Part shown: one piece after another, positions 8,516-30,294 of the stretch
Layout of the letters: every line of letters starts with the position of its first letter
Position numbering within the stretch: position 1 is the stretch's first letter
The notes under the pieces: model-generated
Told to the model about the DNA's origin: nothing
The model's database searches: none
Seen by the model: only the letters and a program-made list of their open reading frames with translations
From: Didymodactylos carnosus
Lineage: Eukaryota; Rotifera; Eurotatoria; Philodinida; Philodinidae
Reading direction: 5' to 3'
Length of the DNA stretch: 33,909 nt
Assembly: GCA_905250885.1 (NCBI GenBank)
Contig: CAJNOQ010001259.1
Location: 1 to 33,909 of the forward strand
Translations under genes and position numbers: made by a program

Positions 8516-11500
8516 AGCACAGCGGAATGCTTCTATTCATAACTGTAGATTACTAAGAAAAGAATGCATTTTTTACAAACTTGAGGAGATAAAGATTATA
8601 CTTAGAAGCTGAACAGTTTGCAATTAACCAATTTTCAAAGAAAATAATCTAAGTTCACATCAACTTCTTGCAAAATTGTGTAAAAAATAAAAAAAAAATA
8701 GTAAGTACTAATTTTATTGAAGTGATTCTTCTAAAGGACCCACTTCACAATTGATAATATTATTAGTTAGAATAAACATATCTACGTTACTTACTCCCGT
8801 GTTTTATGTAACTGATCGAAATATTTTAGATCTTCGTACTGATAGTTTATGTCATCTTATGACCTTTCATAATTTCTATAGGAATGAAATATCTAACAAA
8901 GCTGTTTTTAACCTATCCTTGGTTATGATGTCATCGATGATAGAAATAACTAACTGATATATACATACTCATTATTTGTTTAGGTTTGAAAGAAATTGTC
9001 GCTAACAATTTTGCTGATCGTCATTGTACAAAACGCCCACACAGCATACGTGGATAGAGTAATACATACATAATATAAAGAAATTTGTGCTTAATAATCC
9101 AGATATTTTTAAATGTTTTTTCTCGCTATTTTTACTTGAGTGTTAACTAAGTTAGATATCTGTTTACTGCACACACACACACACACACATAGAGGGGTGA
9201 AAACTCGGTCATATTCGTTAAAAAAAGATATAATTATTGACTTATAGTACAAAATTGTGCTGTATCCAACTAGATAACGAATTTTTATTGTCAAAATATC
9301 TATTTTAACTGTTGTTCGATGTTTAAAGTTCATTTAGTTTATGCACCACTAAAAATCTAATATATGATTATTTTCATAAAAGAAATAGTTTTCTTTATTA
9401 TATATTTGGTTATATATTCAAAAACAAATAAATTTTTGGTTTATTAAAAATAGTAATGATAGTACTTACTGAGGTAACTGATTCTGTGACATTTGTTCCT
9501 CATTTCACTGAAGATAATTACAATTATTGTGCAAACGAATAGAAAGTCTCTTTCTTCTATTCATTTCCTCATTTTTCTCTATATCGAATCATCGTCGTAA
9601 TATTTTTCTTTTCTCTCAAAACCTTTTCTTTCAATAAAGAAGACAGCTACATGATGACATCCATCTATTATATATAGCAGTATATACCCAAAAAAGTTTT
9701 TTCGATTATTCATGTTGAGTTGAAAATTATATCATAATATTCTTAACATTAATTTTTTATATTATAAGATAAAAGTACTATCGAACATATTCAACAACAT
9801 TTAATGTATTGCACATATATTATTAAACTTTTGATTAAACATTTTTGTCTTTCATTGGAGTATATCCTAGTCAGAAACTTACTCAAATTGTGTTAAAATC
9901 TTAAAATAATCTTACTAAGATTTTCAGAGACACGAAAAATTTGAAGATTTGATAAGATATGACGAAGTTCTTATCGAGCTATAATTAACTTTATCAACTT
10001 AAAAATGTAAGATCTTATACAATCTTGAAAAGATATTTTTATAAGCTGCGCAAGATTTTTTACTACAATAATCTTTTCAGCTAATAAAAACTAAAATAAT
10101 TTAGTTTTTTTTGACAACGTAACCGTAGAATGTTAGTTGGTTATGAACTGCAATCTAAATCTTTTAGTTTTGAGATAGAAATTTGTAAATTGCACGTATT
10201 AGACATGTATCCTTCTTTTTATTTCGTAATAATGAAAAGAAACATATGTCAAACACTTAATCATTTAATATTCAAACGCATAACGATTGAGAGCTCGAAG
10301 TCTCCTTTGTGAGAATTGTTCGCTTGTCAAAGAGAAAAAAAAGACATATTAATTGCATTTGTATCATTTTTTTTTTTTCTTCTAGAACACGTAAAGACTG
10401 TCATTAAATGAGAAGTTAAAAAATGGCTATATGCATGTAAGCATTGTAGAGACTCTTAATCATAATGTAGAATAATAGCATAACTATATTTTCCGTACTA
10501 TTGCGTTTATAATGAAAATACTAATCTATAGATTTCCTGGTTCAAATAGTTTTGATATCGATCGAAAAACGATACAGATCAGATTAAATGTTTTTTCATT
10601 ATGTAGGTTTTTATTTGTAATCAAAACAATAAATCCTTAGTGAATTTTGTGTCATTTGCATTCTCATTCCATTATCGAAAAAAAAAAAATCAGTGCCAGT
10701 GGAATGACTTTGTATTTTTTTTACTCACATTCTAATCTACCATGAAAAATTGTTTCATGTGAATTGAACATGACACTTAGACTAAATATATTAAATTTGT
10801 AATTATTTTGAACACTACATATGATTAAAAGGCAAAAGAATCGAAAATTATTTCATGTTTTAAATATGAATAAAAAAGTTAAAGACAGAGGACCAAAAAG
10901 TTATACGATCAACAGATTTTTAGTTACTGTGTATGCCTACGTTCTTTATCTATCATCATCTTATTATCTTTTGCTCATTAAACAAAATTAAAGATTATCA
11001 AGCGTCTCAAATTGTTGAATTTGATGTACAAGAAAGTAATAGGAAAACATTCTTCATATTTGAACAATTATGCAATAGATCTTAATATCTAACACTAAAA
11101 ATATATGAGTGATATTAATAAATTGTAAGTTAAAATCAAGTTTCAAATTATAAAATGATACCGAACAAGAATAAGTGTGGCAACTACGGTAAACATCTAC
11201 CATCTGTCATCTGAAATGCAATCTAATTGATCATATACAATAATCAATATATCAAATCAATAAAATAATGATTTTTACATAATCATCTATAATACATATT
11301 TGTTTTGAAAAATGAATATTGTTTTGAATAAATAAGTAGAAAAGTACTGTGAATAAATATTCCACCATGAAATCAGAATATTTTCCATTTAAAAAATTTT
11401 TGTATATTTTTATTTTTATTCGAGAGTAACAGCATATTAAGAGAATATCTGAGGATTTTTAATAGAAGAGGTTTTCATCTCGATTACCATCTGGCTCTAA

Positions 11501-11896
11501 TAGTTTACGAAAGAAAAGACATCTTATTGCCAAATTTCACAGTAAGTCAATGGGTAAAAGTGTGGTTTCATGAGCGAGAAAATGTATTCAATTGACTAAT
11601 TGAGAACCCATATTGAACAAACAAAGTATATTCAATTGATATCTGGAGTCATATTGATCTGATTGAGAAATGACCATGTAAAATAATCAAGTCGAAGGTT
11701 ATCACGGATAATTGAATTAGTAAGTATCTGATCTATGTTTACAATAAAGATTTTAAACTAAAAGAATATTTTGGCATTGTGAAACACATCATTAAGTTAC
11801 CATTGTATAGTTGTGTTAGATAATGATTATAACGTAAGAGAAGACAATAAGTATACACTTAAAACGTGATTATTCTGTAGTATTTTCGATTGATTA
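8516..11896. other. Intergenic AT-rich region without recognised genes
   Basis: This holds a (CA)n microsatellite near 9171-9189 and, at about 9895-10080, a cluster of AATCTTACTAAGATTTT, AAGATCTTAT and related words. The cluster resembles the inverted-repeat element in the junctophilin intron (21259-21762) and may be a decayed relative. The remaining open frames are short and have no coding character. Confidence 0.4.
9171..9189. repeat. (CA)n microsatellite
   Basis: A run of about nine CA dinucleotides, seen directly. Confidence 0.85.
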
Positions 11897-12129
11897 TCAT
11901 TTACCACAAATTCTGGTTCCCTGAAACAATCCCTAAATTATATCCACATTTGTGGATAATTTAACAATTAAGGTCAGTTCTGATCACCCAGTAGGAATTT
12001 TAATTTAGAGATTTTTCAATTTAGGGTTTCTTTTATTATAAGATAAACCACATATACAGTAATCCAATACCATCCTAGTACTCATACCATACTGAATATC
12101 TGTTATTCATTAGTTTTACAACATAAATC
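11897..12129 (+). repeat. Left terminal inverted repeat of the 901-bp element
   Basis: Pairs with 12581-12797 on the other strand; shared blocks include the words around CTGAATATCTGTTATTCATT and CACATATACAGTAATCCAAT. Confidence 0.8.
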
Positions 12130-12580
12130 GAAAATTTTATTGTCTATAAGTCAATTCTGGTGACCATAATTGTCTTTTATTTAATCTCTATATTTCCTTA
12201 CATAAAGCGTGAGCATTGTAAATAAAAGTTATGATAAACTCTTCAGAGAAGACAAATATTTAATTCACAGTCTCATGATAAAATCTTTGCATCTGAATAG
12301 AATGAATAGAATAAAATTAAAGTAGAGCAACAGAGTGGGCTTGCAAAATTAATCGTTCTTTCACAGGGAAATGCTTGCTCATGTCTGACACACTGTTTTC
12401 TAGACTAATCACTACTTTGTTTTATAAGAGAATATCGAATTTAGTTTTTAAATGAATTACAATAACTAGATAAAATCGATAAGATAAGAAGACAAAAAAA
12501 CGGATCAGATTTAAACTTCTGCATTGTTTTTAGAAACTGGTGACCAGATCATGGTGTAAGAATACGTAACATTTGAATGA

Positions 12581-12797
12581 GATTTATGTTGTAAAACTAA
12601 TGAATAACAGATATTCAGTATGGTATGAGTACTAGAATGGTATTGGATTACTGTATATGTGGTTTATCTTATATTAAAAAAATCCCTAAATTGAAATCCC
12701 CACTTGATGACCAGAACTGACCTTAATTGTTAAATTATCGACAAATGTGGATATAATTTAGGGATTGTTTCAGGGAACTAGAATTTGTGGTAAATGA
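12581..12797 (-). repeat. Right terminal inverted repeat of the 901-bp element
   Basis: Inverse of the left arm at 11897-12129, ending GGTAAATGA just before the flanking TA. It is about 16 bp shorter because it lacks the small internal duplication seen in the left arm. Confidence 0.8.
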
Positions 12798-12799
12798 TA

Positions 12800-14128
12800 G
12801 ACATTCATATTTTTTGTAAATTATAAACGAATGTAAGGCGCACGTAATTTGAAATTCGAGTATTATTTTATTTTCATCTTATTCATAAATCATTCGATAG
12901 AGCTCGAAGAGCCGATTAAGAATAACTAGGCTTTAGCTTTAAAACACGGTTTTTATATGAAAAAAATTTGAAAATACTAGAAGGGTCTTAAATTTCGAAA
13001 ATCTATACTACTAAGAAAAATATTAACATGTTTTGTTGTTTCATTCTGAAGTTCTCTAATTTATTTTTTCTGATTTCCCCTATGAAAGTAACTTACAAAG
13101 TATGTGATAAAAAACAAATTCTCTATTCCAAATTTAGATTACTTTCTAAATTAGTCTAATTCTGTAAATTAATGAGTACAAAAAAACAGGAGTCTCAGTT
13201 ATGCCAGAGTCAGTAAAAGTAATAAATATCTAAAAGAAATGCTACGTAGGGATGCGGTGCATAAGCTACTAATCTAAGTGTGAGAGTGACAAAGTGTGCG
13301 CTTTACATTGTATGTGTAAGGCCAAGTTTGCCAAAGTTTCTCAATAATCAGATGATAAAATGATTATAGTGTTTCTCATTCTAAAAACTAAGATAAAGAT
13401 AATTGAAACGATGACTGAAGCATAAGAAATATATGACTTTCAGAATCATCTCTTTGTATATATAAAGTGTCCCGTATAAATAGCGTATTCGTACATCAGA
13501 ATAGCTATTGTTGAAAACATATGCAATCTTTTTCTGAAATTTACAATTTGAATTTACATAATTGAAAATTTGTAACTTATAACGATTTAAATATCTTCTA
13601 AATTCAAACAGAATAATCTCACTTTCCGCACTAGCTGGGTCGAATGCTTTTTGGAACGAGTAACCTCTGATCAGTACATACGGAAACAAAAACGATTTTT
13701 CATTAAAAACACTTAACAATCTAAAAACAAAAGTTTTTATAAAAACCAAAACATTTTTGAAAACTGTGATTCTAAAAAGCAGACCTATTAGTTTTGCAAG
13801 TTCTTTCGAATTCTGGATTTTTTCTCACTAATGATTGAAAAGGATTTTTAATAAAACTAGGAGTTTAGTTTCGTGAAACTATGCGAAATTCTTCCTCCAA
13901 AACGGAAAAAGCTTATAGGATGTTGAAAAATCCTTTTTTTTTAAGAATGTCGTAGCACTTTGAAAATCAAACTATGTGTGGCCAATAAACAGATGATAAC
14001 ACGACATGTACAAATTGATGTTTTATTTGATGTCACTCAATTTGTAGTTTCAGTCACTTCAAATATGTATGCAATCTATCAACGGTTAATAAAGATTTAT
14101 CTATATTCTGTTTCCTCCAGTTTTAAAT
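12800..14128. other. Intergenic sequence with a small inverted repeat
   Basis: No gene was recognised. The 122-codon minus frame at 13381-13749 is rich in Phe, Tyr and Ile as expected from AT-rich non-coding DNA. A short inverted pair, GAAAAGGATTTTT near 13837 and GAAAAATCCTTTT near 13924, encloses about 80 bp. GTGTCCCGTATAA near 13465 resembles some transposon termini, but no partner was found. Confidence 0.35.
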
Positions 14129-14440
14129 TCATTCAGCTTGCTCTTGTGGAAAGCGTGTCATTTCTCTAGCAAAAGCAGCGACCGGATTTGTTGGCATCAT
14201 TTTCAATCGAATAATTTCATTTTCGGTGCCTGTAGATGTTTTTTGGAGGGAAATCAGCAAAAATTCCAGTCATTGCCGATCGTTGGGACTGGTTGAATTT
14301 GTTTTCCGCAAGAATCCGCGATGGAAGATTCAGATGAATCCCTCTGCAGTAACTTCAAACAAAATGATCATAAAAATGATGACATTTTAATTCTATTGAA
14401 TAATCTGAAAGTTCTTCATCAGAAACAAGTACGTTGCGAA
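14129..14440 (-). pseudogene. Decayed coding fragment of unknown family
   Basis: The minus strand here is less AT-rich than its surroundings and reads like protein in pieces. One frame (about 14440-14217) gives VSDEELSDYSIELKC, then a TGA, then stretches such as LPSRILAENKFNQSQRSAMT and GIFADFPPKNIYRH. A second frame continues as TENEIIRLKMMPTNPVAAFA and REMTRFPQEQAE before a TGA at 14129-14131. The two frames appear to join after a 1-2 nt shift near 14225. The internal stop and shift suggest a pseudogene or dead transposon gene. Alternatively, CTACAG at about 14234 could be an acceptor, making the last part a genuine terminal exon. A competing frame (SSESSIADSCGKQIQPVPTI) also looks plausible. 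The family is not recognised. Confidence 0.35.
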
Positions 14441-14889
14441 ATTAACTTTAGTGAATAAAAACTTTTTCGTTGTAAACAAATGAAGAAGAATAATAAAACG
14501 AATTCTTTTAGGACACAAAAATGGATCAAATGATTAACTTCTAGTTTATAATGATAATTTGATTCTGTCATTTCTAAAAAACTCTCAGGAATTATATCTA
14601 CTTTTAGCTAGATTATACAAAGAAAAACATTTTTAGACATCATAAATAAATGTGTCTAGAAGTAATAGTTATTATGCACTGTTGTAAGAACTATAGATCG
14701 TAGCATCGCATTTGCATGTGAAAAAAAATTGTTACTAATTCCCTTGACTTCATTTATACGATTCACCACTATCTTACTATCAAATTTCGGCTAATACACA
14801 TGGTTATCTGTTGATTGTCTCTGATTTACTATGATGTTTTTGGATTTTGTCTGCACGGACACAAAAACCGTGAAACTCATGAGTGTTTT

Positions 14890-15060
14890 TATACGCGGTT
14901 TCTCGCAGTCAGTTTGGCATGGCTTTTTTTCATGGTTTTGGTTATTAATGCTTTTGTTTCCTATAGTTGCAATATGACGGTGTTGCTTTGATGGTTTTAA
15001 AACCGTTAGAAAAATCGTCCAAGTAAAACTGTACAGATAAAACCGTCTACTTTGAAAGGA
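14890..15060. repeat. Degenerate ACGGTTTT minisatellite with orientation switch
   Basis: Irregular 13-16 bp units of the type A(C/T)GGTTTTNNTTTC run on the + strand up to about 15000 (for example ATGGCTTTTTTTC, ATGGTTTTGGTTATT). At 15000/15001 they flip to the complement (AAAACCGT, AAAATCGTCC, AAAACCGTCTAC) up to about 15053. The flip point is the palindrome GGTTTTAAAACC. Confidence 0.6.
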
Positions 15061-15689
15061 AAGAAAAAAAGGACAGCTCTTCCAGAAATGGAATCTGGGA
15101 AGTCTGGTGAGGATGAATTATGAGATCGAGGCACAAACCACTGAACTAAGGAACTTACAGAAGTAAGTCTTCGGACTGCATACTCATCATGTTTTCGGAT
15201 AGATTTCTGAAAAAAAATTCAACACCTTACGAAAAGCTATCGCTGTTGAATTTGTAAACTCTTTGCTATCGTAAATGCATTTGAGGTATAAAAGAGAAAC
15301 GCTAACTGTATACGTGTGCACAGATATCATATGACACAATCGAGTGTATTCTATGACGAACGTCTAGAAACTTACGATTAGCATTTTAGGAGAAGATATT
15401 CACTATAGTCTTCTTTGAACTGGTCTAGATGCTTGTTGACGGTTAGAGTCATTCATATGTGTTCCAGATAACATCCCTTCTCCCTGTCCAAAGTGCCAGT
15501 TTTGTGTTCTTAACTGCCTGACTAATGCTTTTTATTGAATATTCCTGAGTACGAGATAGATTTGTCAAAAATCTCAAGGCTCGCTCTATTAACCTTACGT
15601 TAGTTTATCAGGAAGACTTTCTAACGCGCTAACTGCTGAAACTGAACATTTTTTTATGAATTTTGAAGTTTCGATGAAACTATCAACGA

Positions 15690-16045
15690 AAAAGCATGAG
15701 TAACTCTTTCATGGTTTTCCTCTTCTCACTTTTATTTTCATTGTTTTCCTTTGGCAAGCTGCCAGTTCACGATTGTATTTCTACAGTTTCGAGCTTTATG
15801 ATATTTTTTTGACGGTTTTAATTTCACAGTTCTCAAACTGACGGTTATATTTCAGAGTTTTTCTTCGATTGTTCGAAAGTGGGCGGTTTTGTTTCTATGG
15901 TTTTACTTCAACAGTTTTTCTTTTATACTTTTGAATTTCAAGGCTTCCATGATGTAGTTTTCTACTTCACGGTTGTCCTATACGGTTTTCTTTCCATGGT
16001 TATAGATTTCATGATTTTTCTTACGGTTTTTTTCACCATATATGA
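15690..16045 (+). repeat. Degenerate ACGGTTTT minisatellite tract
   Basis: About twenty or more irregular units of 13-16 bp follow the pattern A(C/T)GGTTTTNNTTTC, clearest at 15812-16036 (for example ACGGTTTTAATTTC, ATGGTTTTACTTCA, ACGGTTTTCTTTCC, ACGGTTTTTTTCACC). The 82-codon frame at 15879-16127 is the translation of this repeat, not a gene. The intervening 630 bp from 15060 has no recognised content. Confidence 0.7.
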
Positions 16046-16797
16046 GATAGTATTGCAATATTTTGAATTTTTGAAAATGTTGCAGTGTTCCAGTTTGATC
16101 TTGATTATCATTTCAGTAAGTTATTAGGACTTAACTAGAGTTCCAGTTAGGTCATATTCTATGCTCAGTTTTATTAAAAGTCATATAAATATTCGAACAT
16201 TTTCTAATATGTCAACTGAATGAAGTGAAAATGGAAGACTTTTTGTCCCTCATACATAGATACGAATGATAAAAAACGAGTGAGCAGATGAATTGCAAAA
16301 AGGAATATCCTCATCACTGAAGACAACTAAATTGAATCATTGAGTCTTTACCAAATCTACATCGAAGGTTAAAATAAATTGCCTAATGTATCCTTATTCC
16401 ACAATTCAACTGTTATCGGTCTGTATTTATCTAGTAATAATGTCTTTTTCATATTTTTTTTCTTATAAAAGACCATATGTTGGTCTTTAACTGTGTGTAT
16501 AAATAAAAAGAAAAGAACACAAAAAAAATGAACTCTATCGTACAGTATCAAAAGAAAAACGAAAACATAAAACATAAACAAGTGTATGTGTAAGTGAGAA
16601 AATGAAATGTGATATTATGACTAAAAATTTAAAACAATGTGGGTCAAAAAATAGAGATGGGGATTCGCTCAGATCTTGCTCTTTGTTAACTATGAAACAC
16701 AACTGATCTAATACTATTGTTTGCTGAACATAACAAAGCAGAAAGGCTAACAGAGAAAGTGAAAAGAAAAAATAACAATGAATTTTCTATGATGAAC
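16046..16797. other. 3' flank and probable 3' UTR of junctophilin
   Basis: This is AT-rich sequence downstream of the junctophilin stop on the minus strand. The 70-codon minus frame at 16369-16581 starts inside this flank and lacks coding character. An AATAAA on the minus strand at 16170-16175 is one possible polyadenylation signal, though distant. Confidence 0.35.
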
Positions 16798-26695
<9,898 letters not shown>

Positions 26696-26853
26696 ATAAT
26701 CATCATTGTTCTATGTCTTAAGAAAGGTTCGAGCTATTGACATGAAATTTTGTCTCGATATAGCTCACACATTATGCTCATCACCCTATGAGCTTCAATT
26801 CATTCAAGTTAAAATCCATAAGATATCTTTTCACACCAATGCATAGAACTCTC
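26696..26853 (-). repeat. Dispersed repeat, copy 2 (about 158 bp, inverted)
   Basis: This is the reverse-complement partner of 8360-8515, 18 kb away, with about four in five bases the same by eye. On the minus strand this copy has a 7-bp stem, GAGCTAT pairing with ATAGCTC around 22 nt; copy 1 has one mismatch in that stem. Flanking sequences of the two copies are unrelated. Confidence 0.65.
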
Positions 26854-27019
26854 TAGTCAATAAGTAAAATAAACACGTATCACTGTCCGATATCTATGGT
26901 AGAAATTCAAACGTTGGCTTGTACTGATCGAAAGGGTACAGTCATTTTAAAACTGACAATTACTTTTGACTTTTTGCTTCTTTGATAACAAACAGTCGAA
27001 ATCGAGATCATTTTTTCGT

Positions 27020-27220
27020 GTAAACACCCTTCTAGGTAACAATAATATTATTTGTAAAAAGTTGAATATGCTGGAGGATGTAGATGACATGTGGGAAGAT
27101 AATGATGAACCATCTCTGGTACGACAAACTCGTGGAGTTAACAATTGCTCTCATTACTATAATGTTCTTGGTATCTTAACATTATATTCATTTAAAAACT
27201 ATTATTACCAGTTCTCATAG
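27020..27220 (+). CDS. Exon-like fragment of unknown protein
   Basis: CACCCTTCTAG ending at 27035 is a reasonable splice acceptor. The following frame contains MLEDVDDMWEDNDEPSLVRQ then TRGVNNCSHYYNVLG, more protein-like than the surrounding AT-rich frames. GTATCT at about 27170 could be a donor. Beyond it the frame turns into Tyr/Phe-rich noise and stops at 27218-27220. No family is recognised and no partner exon was found, so this may be a lone exon, a pseudogene piece or chance. Confidence 0.25.
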   Translation, partial: VNTLLGNNNIICKKLNMLEDVDDMWEDNDEPSLVRQTRGVNNCSHYYNVLGILTLYSFKNYYYQFS

Positions 27221-28023
27221 TTCTCGACATTTAATACGAACGTTGAATATGACTCTTCATGTAAACTTTTTCACGCCTCTTTTTTTAGCAAGACTAATGT
27301 GACTGAATCAATAACCACTATCTACATTTCAAATCTTAGAAACATGCCTCTAGCAAACAGTTAATGCTTTTTCGCTATCGCATCTACGGATTATTGCATG
27401 TAAAGAGACAAATAACAAAGAAAACTTGTGCGTAGTGATGAGTTATGTATATAGAGCTCCTTAAGTAGATGTGAAAGAAACATTAAGAAAGTAATAAAAC
27501 ATCGACGATTTGATCTTGTGTTTTATGTGCATCGTTTTACCTGTATCTTCTTCTTTCTCTGTTCGGACATCTAATTGCCATATGCATACAAATGTCTTCG
27601 AATAATAGAAATAAAAAACATTATTTTCTTGATGTCTAATAGAAAATTATCTTTTCTATCTAAGCATTCTATATCGCTGAGGTAAATATATTTACTATGA
27701 TTAGGACTAGACGAAAGACTAAAATATGAATAATGCTTACAGCTGACAAAATGTCCCGCTCATTTAATACATTTTAAATTTAGTGTAGCAAAAAATTTCA
27801 TAAACTTGAAATATTCATACCCACGAGTATATATTGGTGGGGATAAAGAATTATTAGTCATGGGTTTACAGAAATTGTAGGCAATCTGACTGAAAAGATC
27901 AAAACTGATACAAATATAAAACAAGTCGATCTGGGCAAAAATTTTCAGGATATATATGTATTCTTATGTAATCCACAAATCTACTATATATTCAACGAAT
28001 AGGTTCAATGTCAATAGACTAGT
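27221..28023. other. Intergenic, nothing recognised
   Basis: AT-rich sequence without coding frames, clear tandem repeats or RNA genes. Confidence 0.4.
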
Positions 28024-28352
28024 GTTAAAAAGAAAAATATTAATTAAATAATCTTCAAAATCAATAGTAAATATTAATTAAATATTTATTAATCATCGGA
28101 ATATTTTTTCATCTTATTTAAATATTAGTCCGTTAAATGTTTTTCTTTATTTTAAAATAATTAAATATTTTTCTATCTGACAAAAAACTGTTTTAATATT
28201 AATATCATCGTCGGCTTTAATATTTGTTTTTTTCTAAAAAGTTAATTAAATATTTTTCTATATTACAAAAAAGAAAAATATTTATTAGTTCTGATAGAAA
28301 AATATTTAATTGATTTTTAATATTAGTCGTTTAATATTTTTTCTTTTTTAAC
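28024..28352. mobile_element. TA-rich inverted-repeat element (MITE-like), about 329 bp
   Basis: The left end GTTAAAAAGAAAAATATTAA (28024-28043) is matched by the inverse of the right end, TTAATATTTTTTCTTTTTTAAC (28331-28352), with one or two differences. Inside are repeated words ATTAAATATTTTTCTAT and ATAGAAAAATATTTAAT in opposite orientations and two copies of ATTAGTC(C)GTTTAA-like sequence. The whole segment could fold on itself. Its extreme AT content raises the chance of coincidental pairing, but the terminal match stands out. No target duplication was established. Confidence 0.5.
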
Positions 28353-30294
28353 ATCTTTCGGCATATTCAACTAATATATCTTAACGTGTATATGTGTGAG
28401 TTTCAAAGATTTCTGAGATAATATTTCCACGAAATTATGGAACTTGATATCACTCTGTTTGAGACTATTCTCTGCATCATCTAAAAATTTTTAGTGAAAA
28501 TATTACGTCTACGTAAAGGAACCGCATTTTAAGTAGGTACAATGATAATATAGTAAAGAAAGTGAATGGAGTTGAGGACACTTGGTAAAAGCACTCTCAA
28601 CTGAGAAAAGCAACAATGTCATGCTATACTCTTCACATTTTCTGTACAAATCAGTCCTATTTTCTGTTATTACGAAGAGAATAAATGGAAAATGAATTAA
28701 TTACTGATCTCTATAGTTTGTTGATTGCACTCTACGTTCTATCTAACGAAAAATTCTTTTGTATTTTTTAACATAAATAGAACTTTCATCAACACCAACA
28801 TTAAATCTCACACCTACTAAAAAAAATTTTCGGTGTTGCTACGACATTAGCAAGATAGACATGGAAAATAACAATTGATGTCGTTTATACATCGGCCTCT
28901 TCAATCTACATACTCTTAACTCAAAGAATGTCATATCAATGCATCATCTGTATTAATAATTAACAAATAAGTTTATCTAATACTATTTTCTTCGCTACCA
29001 CCACCAGATGGAAACAGAAGTGTGGTCGTGTAGACTTTTTTTTGTATAGATGGAGAAAAGAATAAAGAAGAGAATTTCCAAGTCAAATGAGATACAATTT
29101 ACCATTTATTTATCTTATTTAAGAATAACGAATACAAAGAAAGATACCTGTATTAAAATATTTTTACCAACTGAAACCTTACAAACACTTTTGAAAATGA
29201 ATCGAAGAATATAGAATAAGAAAAAAATGATTCCTCTCCTATTCGAAATAACTAATCTGTCAGAGCTAATATGTTTTTTTTTTTATTATTGGTGAAACGA
29301 TGAAATGATTAATATGTTGTGTCACCTGTCTTTTTTTCATCTATTGATCACTTTCTTGATCTTTATATATCGTTATCATCTTAAGCAAAACATGTGTGCC
29401 TGCCTGTATACTGTATCATTCCCAAAGTTTGTATTTGTATATAAAAACAATGTTAATAACAACAAAAACAAGTATATCCCACACATCGTAACATATGTAT
29501 ACCTTTTCTTATTCTTTTGTTTTTCAAAAAATCTTACGTCATAACTCTTCCTCCGTTGTTCAGATCTTTAATATCGAATGCTCATTAACGTATCAATTTA
29601 CGCACACAATGGGATAAAAAAATCCATGATTTTTATCATAGATGCACACATTAGCAAAATTAGATATAGCAAAAACAAATACCTAAATGTGGTTTTTCTT
29701 CTTTTTTTTTTTTTCTCTGTCACAGATAAATTACTAAACATCACATCGTATCTATATCTATACATAAAGACGATGAAAAATATCCTATATAGTTTTTTTA
29801 TAAACGTTGCATAGAGAACAAACAAAGAAAAAATATATTTGGAAAATAGAACAATTTTCGTATAGATAGCCACATCTAGTCCTGTAAATCGTGCAAAAAA
29901 AAAAAAAAAGAAGAAGAATAGAAGAGATTATGGAATAACAAAGCATTTCGTCAAATAACAACGTTTACTAGTTTTTTTCATTAACAACAACAGAACCACT
30001 TTCCTTTAAATTAAGAATAATTTGGTTTACGACGAAGTTACAATGACAAAAAATTTTTACACGATGTCAATACACATGATGTTTATTCTAATGTTTTATA
30101 AGTTCTAAAACATATAATATAATCTGAAAGACTTTTAGATTGCATCACTGATGTTGATATATTTTGAAGCCCTTTAGAATTATTGTTGATTCTGTTTTTG
30201 GATTCACTCAACAAAAGCATATCTTATATAGAAGACAATGTCTTTTATCCTGTCTCACATAATAGTTTTAATTATTAGAGATTATTATGTTTAT
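28353..30294. other. Intergenic AT-rich region
   Basis: No gene was recognised. Frames at 29305-29544 and 29578-29873 are Tyr/Phe/Lys-rich and overlap on both strands, as expected of non-coding AT-rich DNA. Poly(A) and poly(T) runs occur near 29702 and 29895. Confidence 0.4.

Larger units (their letters stand above)
11897..12797. mobile_element. 901-bp non-autonomous DNA element with >200-bp terminal inverted repeats
   Basis: The left arm (11897-12129, beginning TCATTTACCACAAATTCT) is matched almost base for base by the inverse of the right arm (12581-12797). TA flanks both ends (11895-11896 and 12798-12799), consistent with a TA target duplication as made by Tc1/mariner-type transposases. 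The arms differ mainly by a partial internal duplication in the left arm near 11995-12035 (two copies of a TTTAATTTAG/TTCAATTTAG word). The 450-bp centre has no open frame of note, so the element cannot move by itself. The close arm match suggests recent insertion or gene conversion between arms. The superfamily is inferred from the flanking TA only. Confidence 0.8.

Noticed and set aside
13381..13749. 122-codon minus-strand frame
   Set aside because: Its composition (Phe, Tyr, Ile, Lys) is that of random AT-rich DNA and no motif or good splice context is seen.
15879..16127. 82-codon hydrophobic plus-strand frame resembling a membrane protein
   Set aside because: It is the translation of the T-rich ACGGTTTT minisatellite.
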